A stretch of 64,000 bases of DNA from Gillisia sp. Hel1_33_143 (GTDB taxonomy: Bacteria > Bacteroidota > Bacteroidia > Flavobacteriales > Flavobacteriaceae). The stretch is taken from contig NZ_LT629737.1 of assembly GCF_900104765.1 (NCBI RefSeq), positions 2,976,001-3,040,000 of the forward strand, written 5' to 3'. The position numbers and the translations under genes are program-made. The notes beneath the pieces are model-generated. The model was not told where the DNA came from and did not search any database. It saw only the letters and a list, made by a program, of their open reading frames with translations. Shown one piece after another: positions 33,122-42,088 of this stretch (position 1 is its first letter; every line of letters begins with the position of its first letter).

Positions 33122-35572
33122 TTATAAAGTTTTTGCGTTCTTCACTTTCTCATCTGTGAGCGCTAAGGTTATTACTTCACTCATGTCTTTTACATAGTGA
33201 AAGGTAAGACCTTTAAGATATTCTGCTTTTATCTCTTCAATATCTCTCTTATTCTCTTCACACAAAATAAGCTCGGTAATTCTTGCGCGCTTAGCAGCAA
33301 GTATCTTTTCTTTGATTCCTCCTACAGGTAGAACTTTTCCTCTAAGTGTAATCTCACCCGTCATTGCTATATTCTTTTTCACCTTTCTTTGAGTAAATAA
33401 TGAAACCAAAGAAGTTAGCATTGTTATTCCTGCACTAGGACCATCTTTTGGAGTAGCACCTTCTGGCACATGAATATGTACATTATATTTCTCAAATACT
33501 TCTGCATCTAATCCAAGAATATCTGCATTTGCTTTAATATATTCCATAGCGATAGTTGCAGATTCCTTCATCACTTTTCCTAAGTTTCCGGTTATATTTA
33601 AGTTCCCTTTACCTTTAGATAGTATAGATTCAATAAATAAAATATCTCCTCCAACTTGAGTCCAAGCCAAACCTGTAACTACTCCGGCTACTTCGTTATT
33701 CTCGTATTTATCTCTCTCCATTCTAGGACTTCCTAAAATTTTGATAACATCTTCATTAGTTATCTTAACGTTATACTCTTCTTCCATGGCAATATTCTTA
33801 GCCGCATATCTTACCATTTTGGCAATTTGCTTCTCCAAACCACGCACACCAGATTCTCTTGTATAACCTTCAACTATTTTCTCTAGCTGCGCTTTACCAA
33901 TTTTTATGTTATCCTTGGTAAGCCCGTGCTCTTCCAACTGCTTAGGCAATAAGTGTTGCTTGGCGATCTCAACCTTTTCTTCAATAGTATATCCTGTAAC
34001 ATTAATGATTTCCATTCTATCTCTAAGTGCAGGTTGAATGGTAGACATATTATTAGCAGTGGCAATAAACATCACCTTAGAAAGATCAAACCCCATTTCT
34101 AAGAAGTTATCATGAAACTCACTATTTTGCTCGGGATCTAGTACTTCTAATAATGCTGAAGATGGATCTCCGTTATGACCATTAGATAACTTATCTATTT
34201 CATCTAATACAAACACAGGGTTGCTAGTACCAGCCTTTTTCAAACTCTGAATTATTCTACCAGGCATCGCACCGATGTAGGTTTTTCTATGTCCACGAAT
34301 CTCTGCTTCATCTCTTAAACCACCTAAAGAAATACGTACATATTCCCTTCCCAAGGCTTCTGCTACAGATTTACCTAAAGATGTTTTACCAACTCCCGGA
34401 GGACCGTATAAACATAGAATTGGAGACTTCATATCATTACGCAATTTTAACACTGCTAGGTATTCTATAATACGTTCCTTAACATCATCTAACCCGTAAT
34501 GATCTCTGTCTAGAATTCTTTTAGCTCTTTTAAGATCAAATTTATCTTTACTGAATTCATCCCAAGGAAGATCCAAGAACAGATCTAAGTAATTTCTTTG
34601 AATGCTATATTCGGCTACCTGTGGATTCATTCGCTGCATCTTAGAAAGCTCTTTATTAAAGTGCTTCTTAATTTTCTCGCTCCACTTTTTCTTCTTGCCA
34701 CGCATTCTCATTTCTTCCAACTCATCGTCTTGAGAAACTCCCCCCAACTCTTCTTGAATGGTTTTCATTTGCTGATGTAAGAAATACTCACGCTGCTGCT
34801 GGCTCATATCGCTTTGAACCTTGCTTTGAATGTCATTCTTCAATTCCAATTTCTGAAATTCAACATTCATATATTTCAAGGTAGCTAATGCTCTTCCTTT
34901 AAGATCATTGTTCTCCAATAGTTTCTGCTTCTCCTCTACCGTAAGGTTCATATTAGAAGAAACAAAATTTATCAAGAAAGAAGGACTTTCAATATTCTTT
35001 ATTGCAAAAGAAGCTTCCGTGGGAATATTAGGGCTTCCCTTAATAATTTGCAAAGCAAGTTCTTTTATTGATTCTATGATCGCACCAAACTCAGCATTTT
35101 CCTGTTCTGGTCTTGCTTCAGGAACTTCTTTTATAGAAGCAGTTATATAAGGAGTCTCAGAAATTATCTCTTCAATCTCAAAGCGTTTTTTTCCCTGAAT
35201 GATCACTGTTGTGTTTCCATCAGGCATTTTTAACACTCGTAAGATCCGAGCTACTACCCCAGTCTTAAAAATATCTTTATCCTTAGGGTTCTCGACTTCT
35301 TCATCTTTTTGAGCTACAACTCCAATAACCTTATCCCCATTATTAGCATCATTAATTAGTTTAATAGATGCATCTCTTCCTGCAGTTATAGGTATCACAA
35401 CTCCTGGGAATAATACTGTATTTCTTAGGGGTAATATAGGAAGCGCGTTAGGAAGCTCTTCTTTATTTATCTCTTCTTCGTCTTCAGGCGTCATTAAAGG
35501 AATTAATTCTGCATCTTCATCTATTCCTTGAAATGACAAACTGTCAATATTTAATAATTTTGATTTAGCCAT
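33122..35572 (-). CDS. lon: ATP-dependent Lon protease
   Basis: Soluble AAA+ serine protease that degrades damaged and regulatory proteins, 816 residues. The N-terminal LON substrate domain opens with LPILPLRNTVLFPGVVIPI (~44-62). The AAA+ module has Walker A GPPGVGKTSLGKS, Walker B PVFVLDEIDKLS and sensor MFIATANNMS. The C-terminal protease domain has catalytic Ser713 in KDGPSAGITM and Lys754 in VGGIKEKILAAKRA. All key residues are intact. It is a single-gene unit, divergent from an ECF sigma gene and closed by its own terminator. Confidence 0.98.
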   Translation of the reverse strand: MAKSKLLNIDSLSFQGIDEDAELIPLMTPEDEEEINKEELPNALPILPLRNTVLFPGVVIPITAGRDASIKLINDANNGDKVIGVVAQKDEEVENPKDKDIFKTGVVARILRVLKMPDGNTTVIIQGKKRFEIEEIISETPYITASIKEVPEARPEQENAEFGAIIESIKELALQIIKGSPNIPTEASFAIKNIESPSFLINFVSSNMNLTVEEKQKLLENNDLKGRALATLKYMNVEFQKLELKNDIQSKVQSDMSQQQREYFLHQQMKTIQEELGGVSQDDELEEMRMRGKKKKWSEKIKKHFNKELSKMQRMNPQVAEYSIQRNYLDLFLDLPWDEFSKDKFDLKRAKRILDRDHYGLDDVKERIIEYLAVLKLRNDMKSPILCLYGPPGVGKTSLGKSVAEALGREYVRISLGGLRDEAEIRGHRKTYIGAMPGRIIQSLKKAGTSNPVFVLDEIDKLSNGHNGDPSSALLEVLDPEQNSEFHDNFLEMGFDLSKVMFIATANNMSTIQPALRDRMEIINVTGYTIEEKVEIAKQHLLPKQLEEHGLTKDNIKIGKAQLEKIVEGYTRESGVRGLEKQIAKMVRYAAKNIAMEEEYNVKITNEDVIKILGSPRMERDKYENNEVAGVVTGLAWTQVGGDILFIESILSKGKGNLNITGNLGKVMKESATIAMEYIKANADILGLDAEVFEKYNVHIHVPEGATPKDGPSAGITMLTSLVSLFTQRKVKKNIAMTGEITLRGKVLPVGGIKEKILAAKRARITELILCEENKRDIEEIKAEYLKGLTFHYVKDMSEVITLALTDEKVKNAKTL

Positions 35573-35784
35573 ATCGTTTTTTAGGTCAAACTGTCATTAC
35601 AGTTTATTATTCAATCTGTCTTAAGGCCTCTAAATTGCTGGGGTTACAAAACCGCTGCTCTAAAAGGACTTATCTTTTTAATCAATTCAATTCTTGTGCC
35701 ACCTATTATTAGCTAAATTATTTTATTAAAACTGTAACAATTTAATTTGAAGACTATCTTTATAATAGAGCTAAGGGAATTTTC

Positions 35785-36345
35785 TTGATAACAACTATTA
35801 ATTATATAGACGATTTGATATTGCGATGTCGCAAAGGCGAGCAACGTGCGCAGTTAGAAATATATAATAAATATTACAGAGCAATGTATAATACCGCACT
35901 TAGAATTGTTAACAACAGTGCAGAAGCGGAAGATATAATGCTAGAAGCTTTTATAAAGGCTTTTGCTAAAATTAAAAGTTTTAAAGGAAAATCAACTTTT
36001 GGTGCTTGGTTAAAAAGAATCGTGGTGAACCTAAGCATTAATTCATTTAATAAAAGATCTAAATATCAGGAAGTTTCTTATCAAGATGAATTTAAAAATG
36101 ATGTATTTGATGATGAAGGAATAGATCATAATGAAGATCAAATCAATTCTAAAGTTTTAAAAGTTCTAAATGCAATGAAATGCCTGAAGAATAATTACAG
36201 GATCATTCTGCATTTACATTTAATTGAAGGCTATGATTATGAAGAGATCTGCGAGATCATGAAACTTAGTGCCGCTAATTGCAGAACAACAATTTCTAGA
36301 GCGAAAGAAAGCTTGAGAGCAAAATTATTAGAAAATGAAAAATAG
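35785..36345 (+). CDS. ECF-type RNA polymerase sigma factor
   Basis: Alternative sigma factor of 186 residues. Region 2 covers ~10-80 (KGEQRAQLEIYNKYYRAMYN and SAEAEDIMLEAFIKAFAKI, then FGAWLKRIVVNLSIN). Region 4 covers ~120-180 (IILHLHLIEGYDYEEICEIM and SAANCRTTISRAKESLRAKL). The start is TTG at 35785, since no ATG precedes region 2 in frame; it may start slightly differently. It overlaps the membrane protein gene by 11 bases, the standard sigma/anti-sigma layout. The unit is divergent from lon across 212 bases. Confidence 0.93.
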   Translation: MITTINYIDDLILRCRKGEQRAQLEIYNKYYRAMYNTALRIVNNSAEAEDIMLEAFIKAFAKIKSFKGKSTFGAWLKRIVVNLSINSFNKRSKYQEVSYQDEFKNDVFDDEGIDHNEDQINSKVLKVLNAMKCLKNNYRIILHLHLIEGYDYEEICEIMKLSAANCRTTISRAKESLRAKLLENEK

Positions 36346-36904
36346 AGATATAGATATAAACGAGCTATTTAAAGATCAGGATTTTGATCTTGTAGAGCCT
36401 GCTAATGGTCATCAAGATAGGTTTTTAGAAAAGTTGAAGCACCATGAAGATTCAAAACCTAAAAATCATTATAAGCTTAGAACGCTATGGGCTCCAATTG
36501 TAGCAGTTGCTGCGAGTATAATTTTGGTGATCTTACTTACAGGAAATCTATGGGCTCCAAAACTGGCTACAGAAAATACCGATCTAGCGGCAGTTTCTCC
36601 AGAAATGAAAGAAACTCAACATTTTTACAACCAGTTAATAAAAACTGAATTAGAGAAGGTAAATACCGCTAAATCTCCAGCAACAGAGGCAGTTATTAAA
36701 GATGCATTAGCACAAATGAAAAGGCTGGATATAGAATATACCAAACTGAAAGACGATTTAAACAGTAGCGGCAAAGATAAGCGTGTAATTTTTGCAATGG
36801 TCTCTAACCTTCAACAACGTATAGATATATTAAATAACGTTTTATCTAGAATAGATGAAATTAATGAACTTAAAAACCTTAAAGATGAGAACAATTATAT
36901 ATAA
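36335..36904 (+). CDS. Membrane protein, probable anti-sigma factor
   Basis: A 189-residue protein with an acidic N-terminal cytoplasmic part (~1-50; NELFKDQDFDLVEPANGHQDRF), one transmembrane helix (LWAPIVAVAASIILVILLTG, ~49-68) and a periplasmic helical domain that may form a coiled coil (~90-185). This topology and its overlap with the sigma gene suggest it holds the sigma factor at the membrane. It has no zinc-binding HxxxCxxC anti-sigma motif, so the call rests on topology and context. The next gene overlaps its 3' end. Confidence 0.72.
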   Translation: MKNRDIDINELFKDQDFDLVEPANGHQDRFLEKLKHHEDSKPKNHYKLRTLWAPIVAVAASIILVILLTGNLWAPKLATENTDLAAVSPEMKETQHFYNQLIKTELEKVNTAKSPATEAVIKDALAQMKRLDIEYTKLKDDLNSSGKDKRVIFAMVSNLQQRIDILNNVLSRIDEINELKNLKDENNYI

Positions 36905-37991
36905 ACTGCTGTTTCTATTAGCAATACTGCCAAGTATTATATTTGCCAAAAATTCACCGGTTTCAGGAGAAATGAATGGGAGACATACTAAACAGAAGAA
37001 GGTTTCTAAACAATTCAATGTTTCTGCCAACGACCTGCTTAAAATTGACAACAGCTACGGAAATATAGACATCACTACATGGGACAAAAATACAGTGAGT
37101 ATAGAAGTGCTCATTAAGACTAATGGCGATGATGAGGATAAAGTCCGTCAAAAATTGGAAGATATTCGAATAGAGTTCAATCAAGGTTCTTCCTACGTAA
37201 GCGCTAAAACCTATTTTTCTAAGAACGAGAATAATTCCTGGTGGGATATTCTTTTTGAAAATAGTAACAATGTTAATATGGAAGTAAATTATATTATTAA
37301 GGCTCCAATTACCAACAACATAGATATTAGTAATGATTACGGAAATATATATTTAGACAAATTAACCGGGGATTCTAAGATTAGTTGTGATTATGGCACA
37401 ATAGATATTGGAGAATTACGAGGAAATAGTAATAGGATTAGCTTTGATTATTCCAGAAATAGTCATTTTGGATTTGTGAACAAAGCGGTGATAAGTGCAG
37501 ATTATTCTGAATTTACTATAGAAGATGCAAATTCTATAGACCTCTCTGCAGACTATACAAATTCCCAATTTAATAAAGTAGAGCTTTTAAAATTTAGTTG
37601 TGATTATGGAAGCTTAACAGTGGGAAAGGTGAAGAGAGTTTCTGGTTCCGGAGATTACCTTAGTACAAAAATTGGTCAGATTCATCAAAATGCAGATCTT
37701 AATTTTGATTATGGTAGCGTTTCTATTGATAAAATAGTAAAAGGTGCCGGAGATATTTCGTTAAACACAGATTATACAGGAGTAAAAATTGGATATGCCT
37801 CAGACCAAGCTTTCAATTTTGATGTAAATACTTCATACGGTGGAGTAAAAGGCTTGGATAATTTCGAAATTAGAAAACAGAATTCCAGCTCTTCAGATAA
37901 AAGTTTCTCCGGATATTATCTAAATGCAAATAGCAGCAGCAATATTAGAGTGAAAGCCAGCTATGGCAGCGTCTCTTTCAGAAAAAATTAA
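36885..37991 (+). CDS. Secreted beta-solenoid protein with repeated DY motifs (DUF4097/adhesin-like)
   Basis: A 368-residue exported protein from ATG 36885 with signal MRTIIYKLLFLLAILPSIIF; upstream starts at 36855 would spoil the signal. The mature region from ~130 repeats every ~20 residues with the motif S-x-D-Y-G/S/T (NDYGNIYLD, CDYGTIDIG, ADYSEFTIE, CDYGSLTVG, FDYGSVSID, TDYTGVKIG, ASYGSVSF). This predicts a parallel beta-solenoid at the cell surface or in the periplasm. Its start overlaps the anti-sigma gene end by 20 bases, so it is in the sigma operon. The role is unknown. Confidence 0.8.
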   Translation: MRTIIYKLLFLLAILPSIIFAKNSPVSGEMNGRHTKQKKVSKQFNVSANDLLKIDNSYGNIDITTWDKNTVSIEVLIKTNGDDEDKVRQKLEDIRIEFNQGSSYVSAKTYFSKNENNSWWDILFENSNNVNMEVNYIIKAPITNNIDISNDYGNIYLDKLTGDSKISCDYGTIDIGELRGNSNRISFDYSRNSHFGFVNKAVISADYSEFTIEDANSIDLSADYTNSQFNKVELLKFSCDYGSLTVGKVKRVSGSGDYLSTKIGQIHQNADLNFDYGSVSIDKIVKGAGDISLNTDYTGVKIGYASDQAFNFDVNTSYGGVKGLDNFEIRKQNSSSSDKSFSGYYLNANSSSNIRVKASYGSVSFRKN

Positions 37992-38022
37992 ACAAAATAA
38001 CTATAACTAAAAAACAACACCA

Positions 38023-38754
38023 ATGAAAAGATTATCAATTATTATAGCAATAATGTTACTAGGAATATCTACTATGAACGCACAATGGTTTGGCAGTAAA
38101 ACCATTAAAGGGAATGGTAAAATGACCAGTGAAAAAAGATCTACGGGAAATTATGAAGGAGTTGCCCTAGTAGGATCGATGAATGTTGAATTAATTGCCG
38201 GTAAAGAAGGTGCATTAACTATAGAAGGCGAAAGTAATTTATTAGAATATATAACCACGGTGGTAGAAAATGGTAAGCTTAAGATCTCAGTAGAAAAAGG
38301 AGTTTCTATTCAATCTTCTAATAATAAGACCATTAAAATAACGGTGCCCTTTGAAGATATAAATGAAGTAACCCTTACAGGCTCCGGAGATATCTGGAAC
38401 AAGGATAGAATAAAATCTGAATATTTAACAGTGAACGTTACAGGTTCTGGTGATATTAAATTGAACATCTATGCCAAAGAGGTTAAAAGTGGTGTTACAG
38501 GATCTGGAGATATAATGCTCTCTGGAAGCACTAAATCTTTAAATTGTGCAGTAACCGGCTCCGGTGATTTTCAAGCTTTTCAATTGAATGCAGAAGATGT
38601 TGAAGCAGCTGTTTCCGGTTCTGGGGATATTGAAATTAGCGCGTCTAAATCTCTAGAAGCTAAAGTCTCCGGTTCCGGGGATATAACTTATAAGGGAAAT
38701 CCGGAGAAGCAGAATTTTAAAACTTTTGGTTCTGGAGATATTTCAAAATACTAG
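38023..38754 (+). CDS. Head-GIN domain protein (DUF2807) with GSGD repeats
   Basis: An exported 243-residue protein with a Sec signal (MKRLSIIIAIMLLGISTMNA). The body is a DUF2807 head-GIN domain. The tetrapeptide GSGD appears seven times between ~125 and 243, spaced mostly about 17-20 residues, each in a strand-turn context such as NVTGSGDIKLN and AVSGSGDIEIS. This predicts a beta-helix with Asp-lined turns that could bind a cation or glycan. Codons for the repeats differ, so selection acts on the protein. It ends the ECF sigma cassette, followed by a terminator. Confidence 0.88.
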   Translation: MKRLSIIIAIMLLGISTMNAQWFGSKTIKGNGKMTSEKRSTGNYEGVALVGSMNVELIAGKEGALTIEGESNLLEYITTVVENGKLKISVEKGVSIQSSNNKTIKITVPFEDINEVTLTGSGDIWNKDRIKSEYLTVNVTGSGDIKLNIYAKEVKSGVTGSGDIMLSGSTKSLNCAVTGSGDFQAFQLNAEDVEAAVSGSGDIEISASKSLEAKVSGSGDITYKGNPEKQNFKTFGSGDISKY

Positions 38755-38776
38755 CAAAATTAATCTTACAATGCTG

Positions 38777-38807
38777 AAGACCTGTTACGCTGCTAACGGG
38801 TCTTTTT
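38777..38807 (+). terminator. Terminator of the ECF sigma/GIN cassette, overlapping the end of the convergent gene
   Basis: AAGACCTGTTA and TAACGGGTCTT form a stem (one G-T pair) with a 6-base loop, followed by seven T on the plus strand. The stop codon and last codons of the minus-strand MFS gene lie inside this hairpin. Confidence 0.85.
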
Positions 38808-40128
38808 TTATGCTTTCTTCTTTAGGAACTCTAAGCAATAAAATAACGCCTATTACAAAGAAGATTACTAAAAATAATATAGAACTTCTCACACTACCTG
38901 TGATCTCCGCTACTATTCCGTATAGAAGCATTCCTATTACAATTCCAATTTTTTCTGCAACATCATAAAAGCTAAAATAACTTGCAGTATCTAGCGTGTT
39001 AATAGGGAGCATTTTAGAATAGGTAGACCTAGATAATGCCTGGATTCCTCCCATGACAAGACCAACGCCTGCAGCAGCAACATAAAAGTCTTGAGGAGTA
39101 ATTATAAAATAGGCATATACACATATTACGATCCAGAAAATATTTAAAATAATTAAGGTTCTTATATTTCCTATTACTATTGCAAGCCTAGAAGTAAGAG
39201 TTGCTCCAAAAACAGCAACCAGTTGTATTAGTAGGATACTCACAATTAAACCTGTGGTAGGATCCTGATCTCCCCAATTTAATTCTTCAATGCCAAAATA
39301 AGTTGCAATAAGCATTACAGTTTGTACAGCCATGCTATATGTAAAAAAAGCAACGAGATATCTCTTTAATCTTTTATGATGTGTAAGGGAATTCCATATT
39401 TTTCTAAGTTCCTTATATCCATTAAAAAGTACATTCTTGGTAATTTTCTGTTTCTTATTTCCTTTTGGCAGATAATAATAAGTGTATTGGCTAAAACCTA
39501 TCCACCAAACCCCAGTTAAAACAAAAGATAGCCTAGTAGGTAAACCTTCATCTTCAAATCCAAACCATTCAAACTTCAAGATCATTACCAAGCAGATAAT
39601 AAGCAAGATCACACTTCCAATATATCCTAGAGAAAAGCCTTTCGCACTAATTTTGTCTTGTTGTTCTTGAAATGCTATATCTGGTAAATAAGAATTATAA
39701 AAAACTAAGCTAGACCAAAATCCTATTAAAGCTAGAAAGTAACATAATAGGCCAAACCACAAGTAATCTAAACTGAACCAGAACAAACCTATGCAGGAAA
39801 TAGCTCCTAGATAACAGAAGAACTTTAAAAACGATTTTTTATTTCCTACGTAATCTGAGATTCCAGATAAGAACGGACTTAAAATTGAAACCGCTAAAAA
39901 TGCAAGTGCGGTAACATAACTTATTAGAGAATCATTATTTAAGTTGAAACCTAAAAATTGAACTTTATCACTTATAATTTGTCCTTCGTCATTCTTAATA
40001 ATAGTAATGGCCCCATAAAATATTGGGAAGATTGCTGAAGTTATAACAAGACTATAAACGGAGTTTGCCCAATCATAAAATGCCCAAGCATTTAACAATT
40101 TTTTACTCCCTTTTTGAAGGTTTTCCAT
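38785..40128 (-). CDS. UMF1-type MFS transporter
   Basis: Inner-membrane protein of 447 residues with about twelve hydrophobic segments. The opening KKLLNAWAFYDWANSVYSLVIT (~9-30, in parts) is diagnostic for the UMF1 (vacuole effluxer Atg22-like) branch. LSGISDYVGNKKSFLKFFCY is the motif A region and SRSTYSKMLP near ~345 is also typical. The substrate in bacteria is unknown; yeast Atg22 exports amino acids from vacuoles. Its last five codons (DPLAA) are encoded within the opposite strand's terminator hairpin. Confidence 0.88.
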   Translation of the reverse strand: MENLQKGSKKLLNAWAFYDWANSVYSLVITSAIFPIFYGAITIIKNDEGQIISDKVQFLGFNLNNDSLISYVTALAFLAVSILSPFLSGISDYVGNKKSFLKFFCYLGAISCIGLFWFSLDYLWFGLLCYFLALIGFWSSLVFYNSYLPDIAFQEQQDKISAKGFSLGYIGSVILLIICLVMILKFEWFGFEDEGLPTRLSFVLTGVWWIGFSQYTYYYLPKGNKKQKITKNVLFNGYKELRKIWNSLTHHKRLKRYLVAFFTYSMAVQTVMLIATYFGIEELNWGDQDPTTGLIVSILLIQLVAVFGATLTSRLAIVIGNIRTLIILNIFWIVICVYAYFIITPQDFYVAAAGVGLVMGGIQALSRSTYSKMLPINTLDTASYFSFYDVAEKIGIVIGMLLYGIVAEITGSVRSSILFLVIFFVIGVILLLRVPKEESIKKDPLAA

Positions 40129-40141
40129 TTGTTAAAAATAG

Positions 40142-40168
40142 AAAAAGCTACCTTATGAAGGTAGCTTT
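40142..40168 (-). terminator. Rho-independent terminator of the M48 peptidase gene
   Basis: An 11-base perfect stem (AAAGCTACCTT / AAGGTAGCTTT) with a 3-base loop; the minus strand continues with TTTTTCTATTTTT. It lies between the M48 gene and the UMF1 gene, both on the minus strand, so they are transcribed separately. Confidence 0.85.
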
Positions 40169-40191
40169 AATACTTTATATTTTTTTGAATC

Positions 40192-41013
40192 TTATTTAAA
40201 TGAGGTTACACCGTATTTTCTAGCTTCAACTTTAGCTTGAGGTGCCCATTGTGTAAGATTATTAATTCTTGTCTGATTAGAAGGGTGTGTACTTAAAAAT
40301 TCTGGTGGAGCTTGTCCTCCAGAGTTAGCTTGCATTCTTTCCCACAATTGTGCAGCCTCATCTGGATTATAACCAGCAATAGCCATTAAAGTAAGACCAA
40401 TATGATCTGCTTCAGATTCATGACCTCTGCTAAAAGGCAACATTACCCCTACTTGAGAACCTAATCCATAAGCTTGTGCAAATATTTGTTGAGTTTGTTG
40501 ACTTTTACCACTAAGAGCAACGGTACCTGCTACTGCGCCTAATTGTTGTAATTGACCAGCACTCATACGCTGAGCACCATGATCTGCCAAGGCGTGGGCT
40601 ACCTCATGAGCCATAATTACTGCTAATCCAGTTTCATCTTTAGCTATAGGAAGAATTCCTGTATAAACCACTGTCTTTCCTCCTGGCATTGCAAATGCGT
40701 TTACTGCATCATCTTTTACAAGACTAAACTCCCATGCGAAATCTTTAAGGTACCCTTGGTATCCATTAGCGTTTAAATATCTTTCTGACGCTGTTACGAT
40801 TTTCTGCCCTATGTTTTTAACCATTTGGGCCTCTTTAGTACCAGTAACAACTTCATTTTCAGTTAAAAACTGATCATACTGAGCGAAAGATGCCGGGAAA
40901 ATTTGCTCATTAGATACAAAATTCAAATTCTTCTCACCGGTAAAAGGATTTGTTTTGCAACCTAATACTGTAGACACAGCAAGTACAACTATTAATAGTG
41001 ATTTAATTTTCAT
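40192..41013 (-). CDS. M48 family metallopeptidase lipoprotein (BepA/LoiP-like)
   Basis: Zinc protease of 273 residues that probably acts in envelope protein quality control. The start at 41013 gives a lipoprotein signal ending in VLGC (Cys19); longer starts add unrelated residues. The zinc motif is HEVAHALADH (HExxH) and the third ligand Glu is in HESEADHIGLTLMAIAGY. The region VNAFAMPGGKTVVYTGILPI (~96-115) is the usual substrate-site strand of the family. It is divergent from the alpha/beta hydrolase gene and has its own terminator. Confidence 0.94.
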   Translation of the reverse strand: MKIKSLLIVVLAVSTVLGCKTNPFTGEKNLNFVSNEQIFPASFAQYDQFLTENEVVTGTKEAQMVKNIGQKIVTASERYLNANGYQGYLKDFAWEFSLVKDDAVNAFAMPGGKTVVYTGILPIAKDETGLAVIMAHEVAHALADHGAQRMSAGQLQQLGAVAGTVALSGKSQQTQQIFAQAYGLGSQVGVMLPFSRGHESEADHIGLTLMAIAGYNPDEAAQLWERMQANSGGQAPPEFLSTHPSNQTRINNLTQWAPQAKVEARKYGVTSFK

Positions 41014-41190
41014 AATTATTGGTTTTAGATCGATAAATGTACAAAAGCGTAACGCTAGCCTTAAAAAGTTTATGCTTGCTTTAACAATTAACATTTTTCA
41101 AAAATGATACCAAATTTCATGAATAGAATCTCGAAGCAACCCAGATCGCTTATTATCCAACAAATTAGTACCTTTCGGATTTATAATAAT

Positions 41191-42060
41191 ATGGCAAAAA
41201 AGCACTCTCACAAAAAACCTGTTCAGGTTTTACTTACTCCAAAATATATTTTTACTATCGGAAAGATTCTTACCAAGATCTCCCCCTTTTTAGCAAGTAG
41301 ATTTGCGGCTCGTTTATTTCTTACTCCCTTTAAGTATAAATTACCTGAAAGAGAAAAAGAAATGGATGCTAGATCAATTCAGGAAAAGATCATGGTGTCT
41401 TCTATAAATAGAGAAATTATTATTTACACTTATGGCACCTCTCCAAAAAAAGTCCTTCTGGTACACGGTTGGAGCGGCAGAGGAACTCAACTTTCTCTAA
41501 TTGCCAAGGCCCTATTAGAAAAAGGATATAGTGTAGTTAGTTTTGATGCACCGGCACATGGTAAAGCTTCTGGTAAAGTTAGTATGATGCCTTTCTTTAT
41601 TGAATCTATCCATCATATTTCAAAAAAATATGGTCCTTTTGAAGCGGCGATAGGACATTCTCTAGGAGGAATGTCTCTGTTAAGGGCTGCAAAAGATGGT
41701 TTCGATATTAAAAGATTGGTGATTATAGGCACTGCTAATAGTGTTACTCATATTACTAAAGAGTTTGCAAGAAATATGAAATTAAATGAGGATGTAGCAG
41801 AAAAAATGAAATCCTATTTTGATGAGAGATACGGCGAGAACATGGATAACTATTCTGGGGCAATTTCTGCCAAGGAGGTTAAGATCCCAACGCTTATTAT
41901 TCATGACGAAGATGATGTAGATGTCCATATAAGTTCTGCACATGAAATTTCTGATAACTTAGAAAATTCAGAATTATTCCTGACTAAAGGACTTGGTCAT
42001 AGAAAGATACTTGGAGACCCAGAGGTTATTAACAAAACCACAACGTTCATCGTGGTATAA
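41191..42060 (+). CDS. Alpha/beta hydrolase
   Basis: Serine hydrolase of about 289 residues from ATG 41191. An in-frame ATG at 41104 would add 29 residues of unlikely composition, and a TACCTTTC element at 41169-41176 resembles a -7 box that would start transcription after it. The nucleophile elbow is GHSLGGM (Ser ~167), the oxyanion loop is LLVHGWSGRGTQL (~91-103), the acid is probably Asp in HDEDDVDVH, and the base is His in GLGHRKIL. The substrate is unknown. Confidence 0.88.
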   Translation: MAKKHSHKKPVQVLLTPKYIFTIGKILTKISPFLASRFAARLFLTPFKYKLPEREKEMDARSIQEKIMVSSINREIIIYTYGTSPKKVLLVHGWSGRGTQLSLIAKALLEKGYSVVSFDAPAHGKASGKVSMMPFFIESIHHISKKYGPFEAAIGHSLGGMSLLRAAKDGFDIKRLVIIGTANSVTHITKEFARNMKLNEDVAEKMKSYFDERYGENMDNYSGAISAKEVKIPTLIIHDEDDVDVHISSAHEISDNLENSELFLTKGLGHRKILGDPEVINKTTTFIVV

Positions 42061-42088
42061 TCTTTGTAATTTTAGTAAAAAAATAAAG

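Noticed and set aside
41104-41190. Longer start of the alpha/beta hydrolase
   Set aside because: A promoter-like TACCTTTC element lies inside this stretch and the added residues do not resemble the family.
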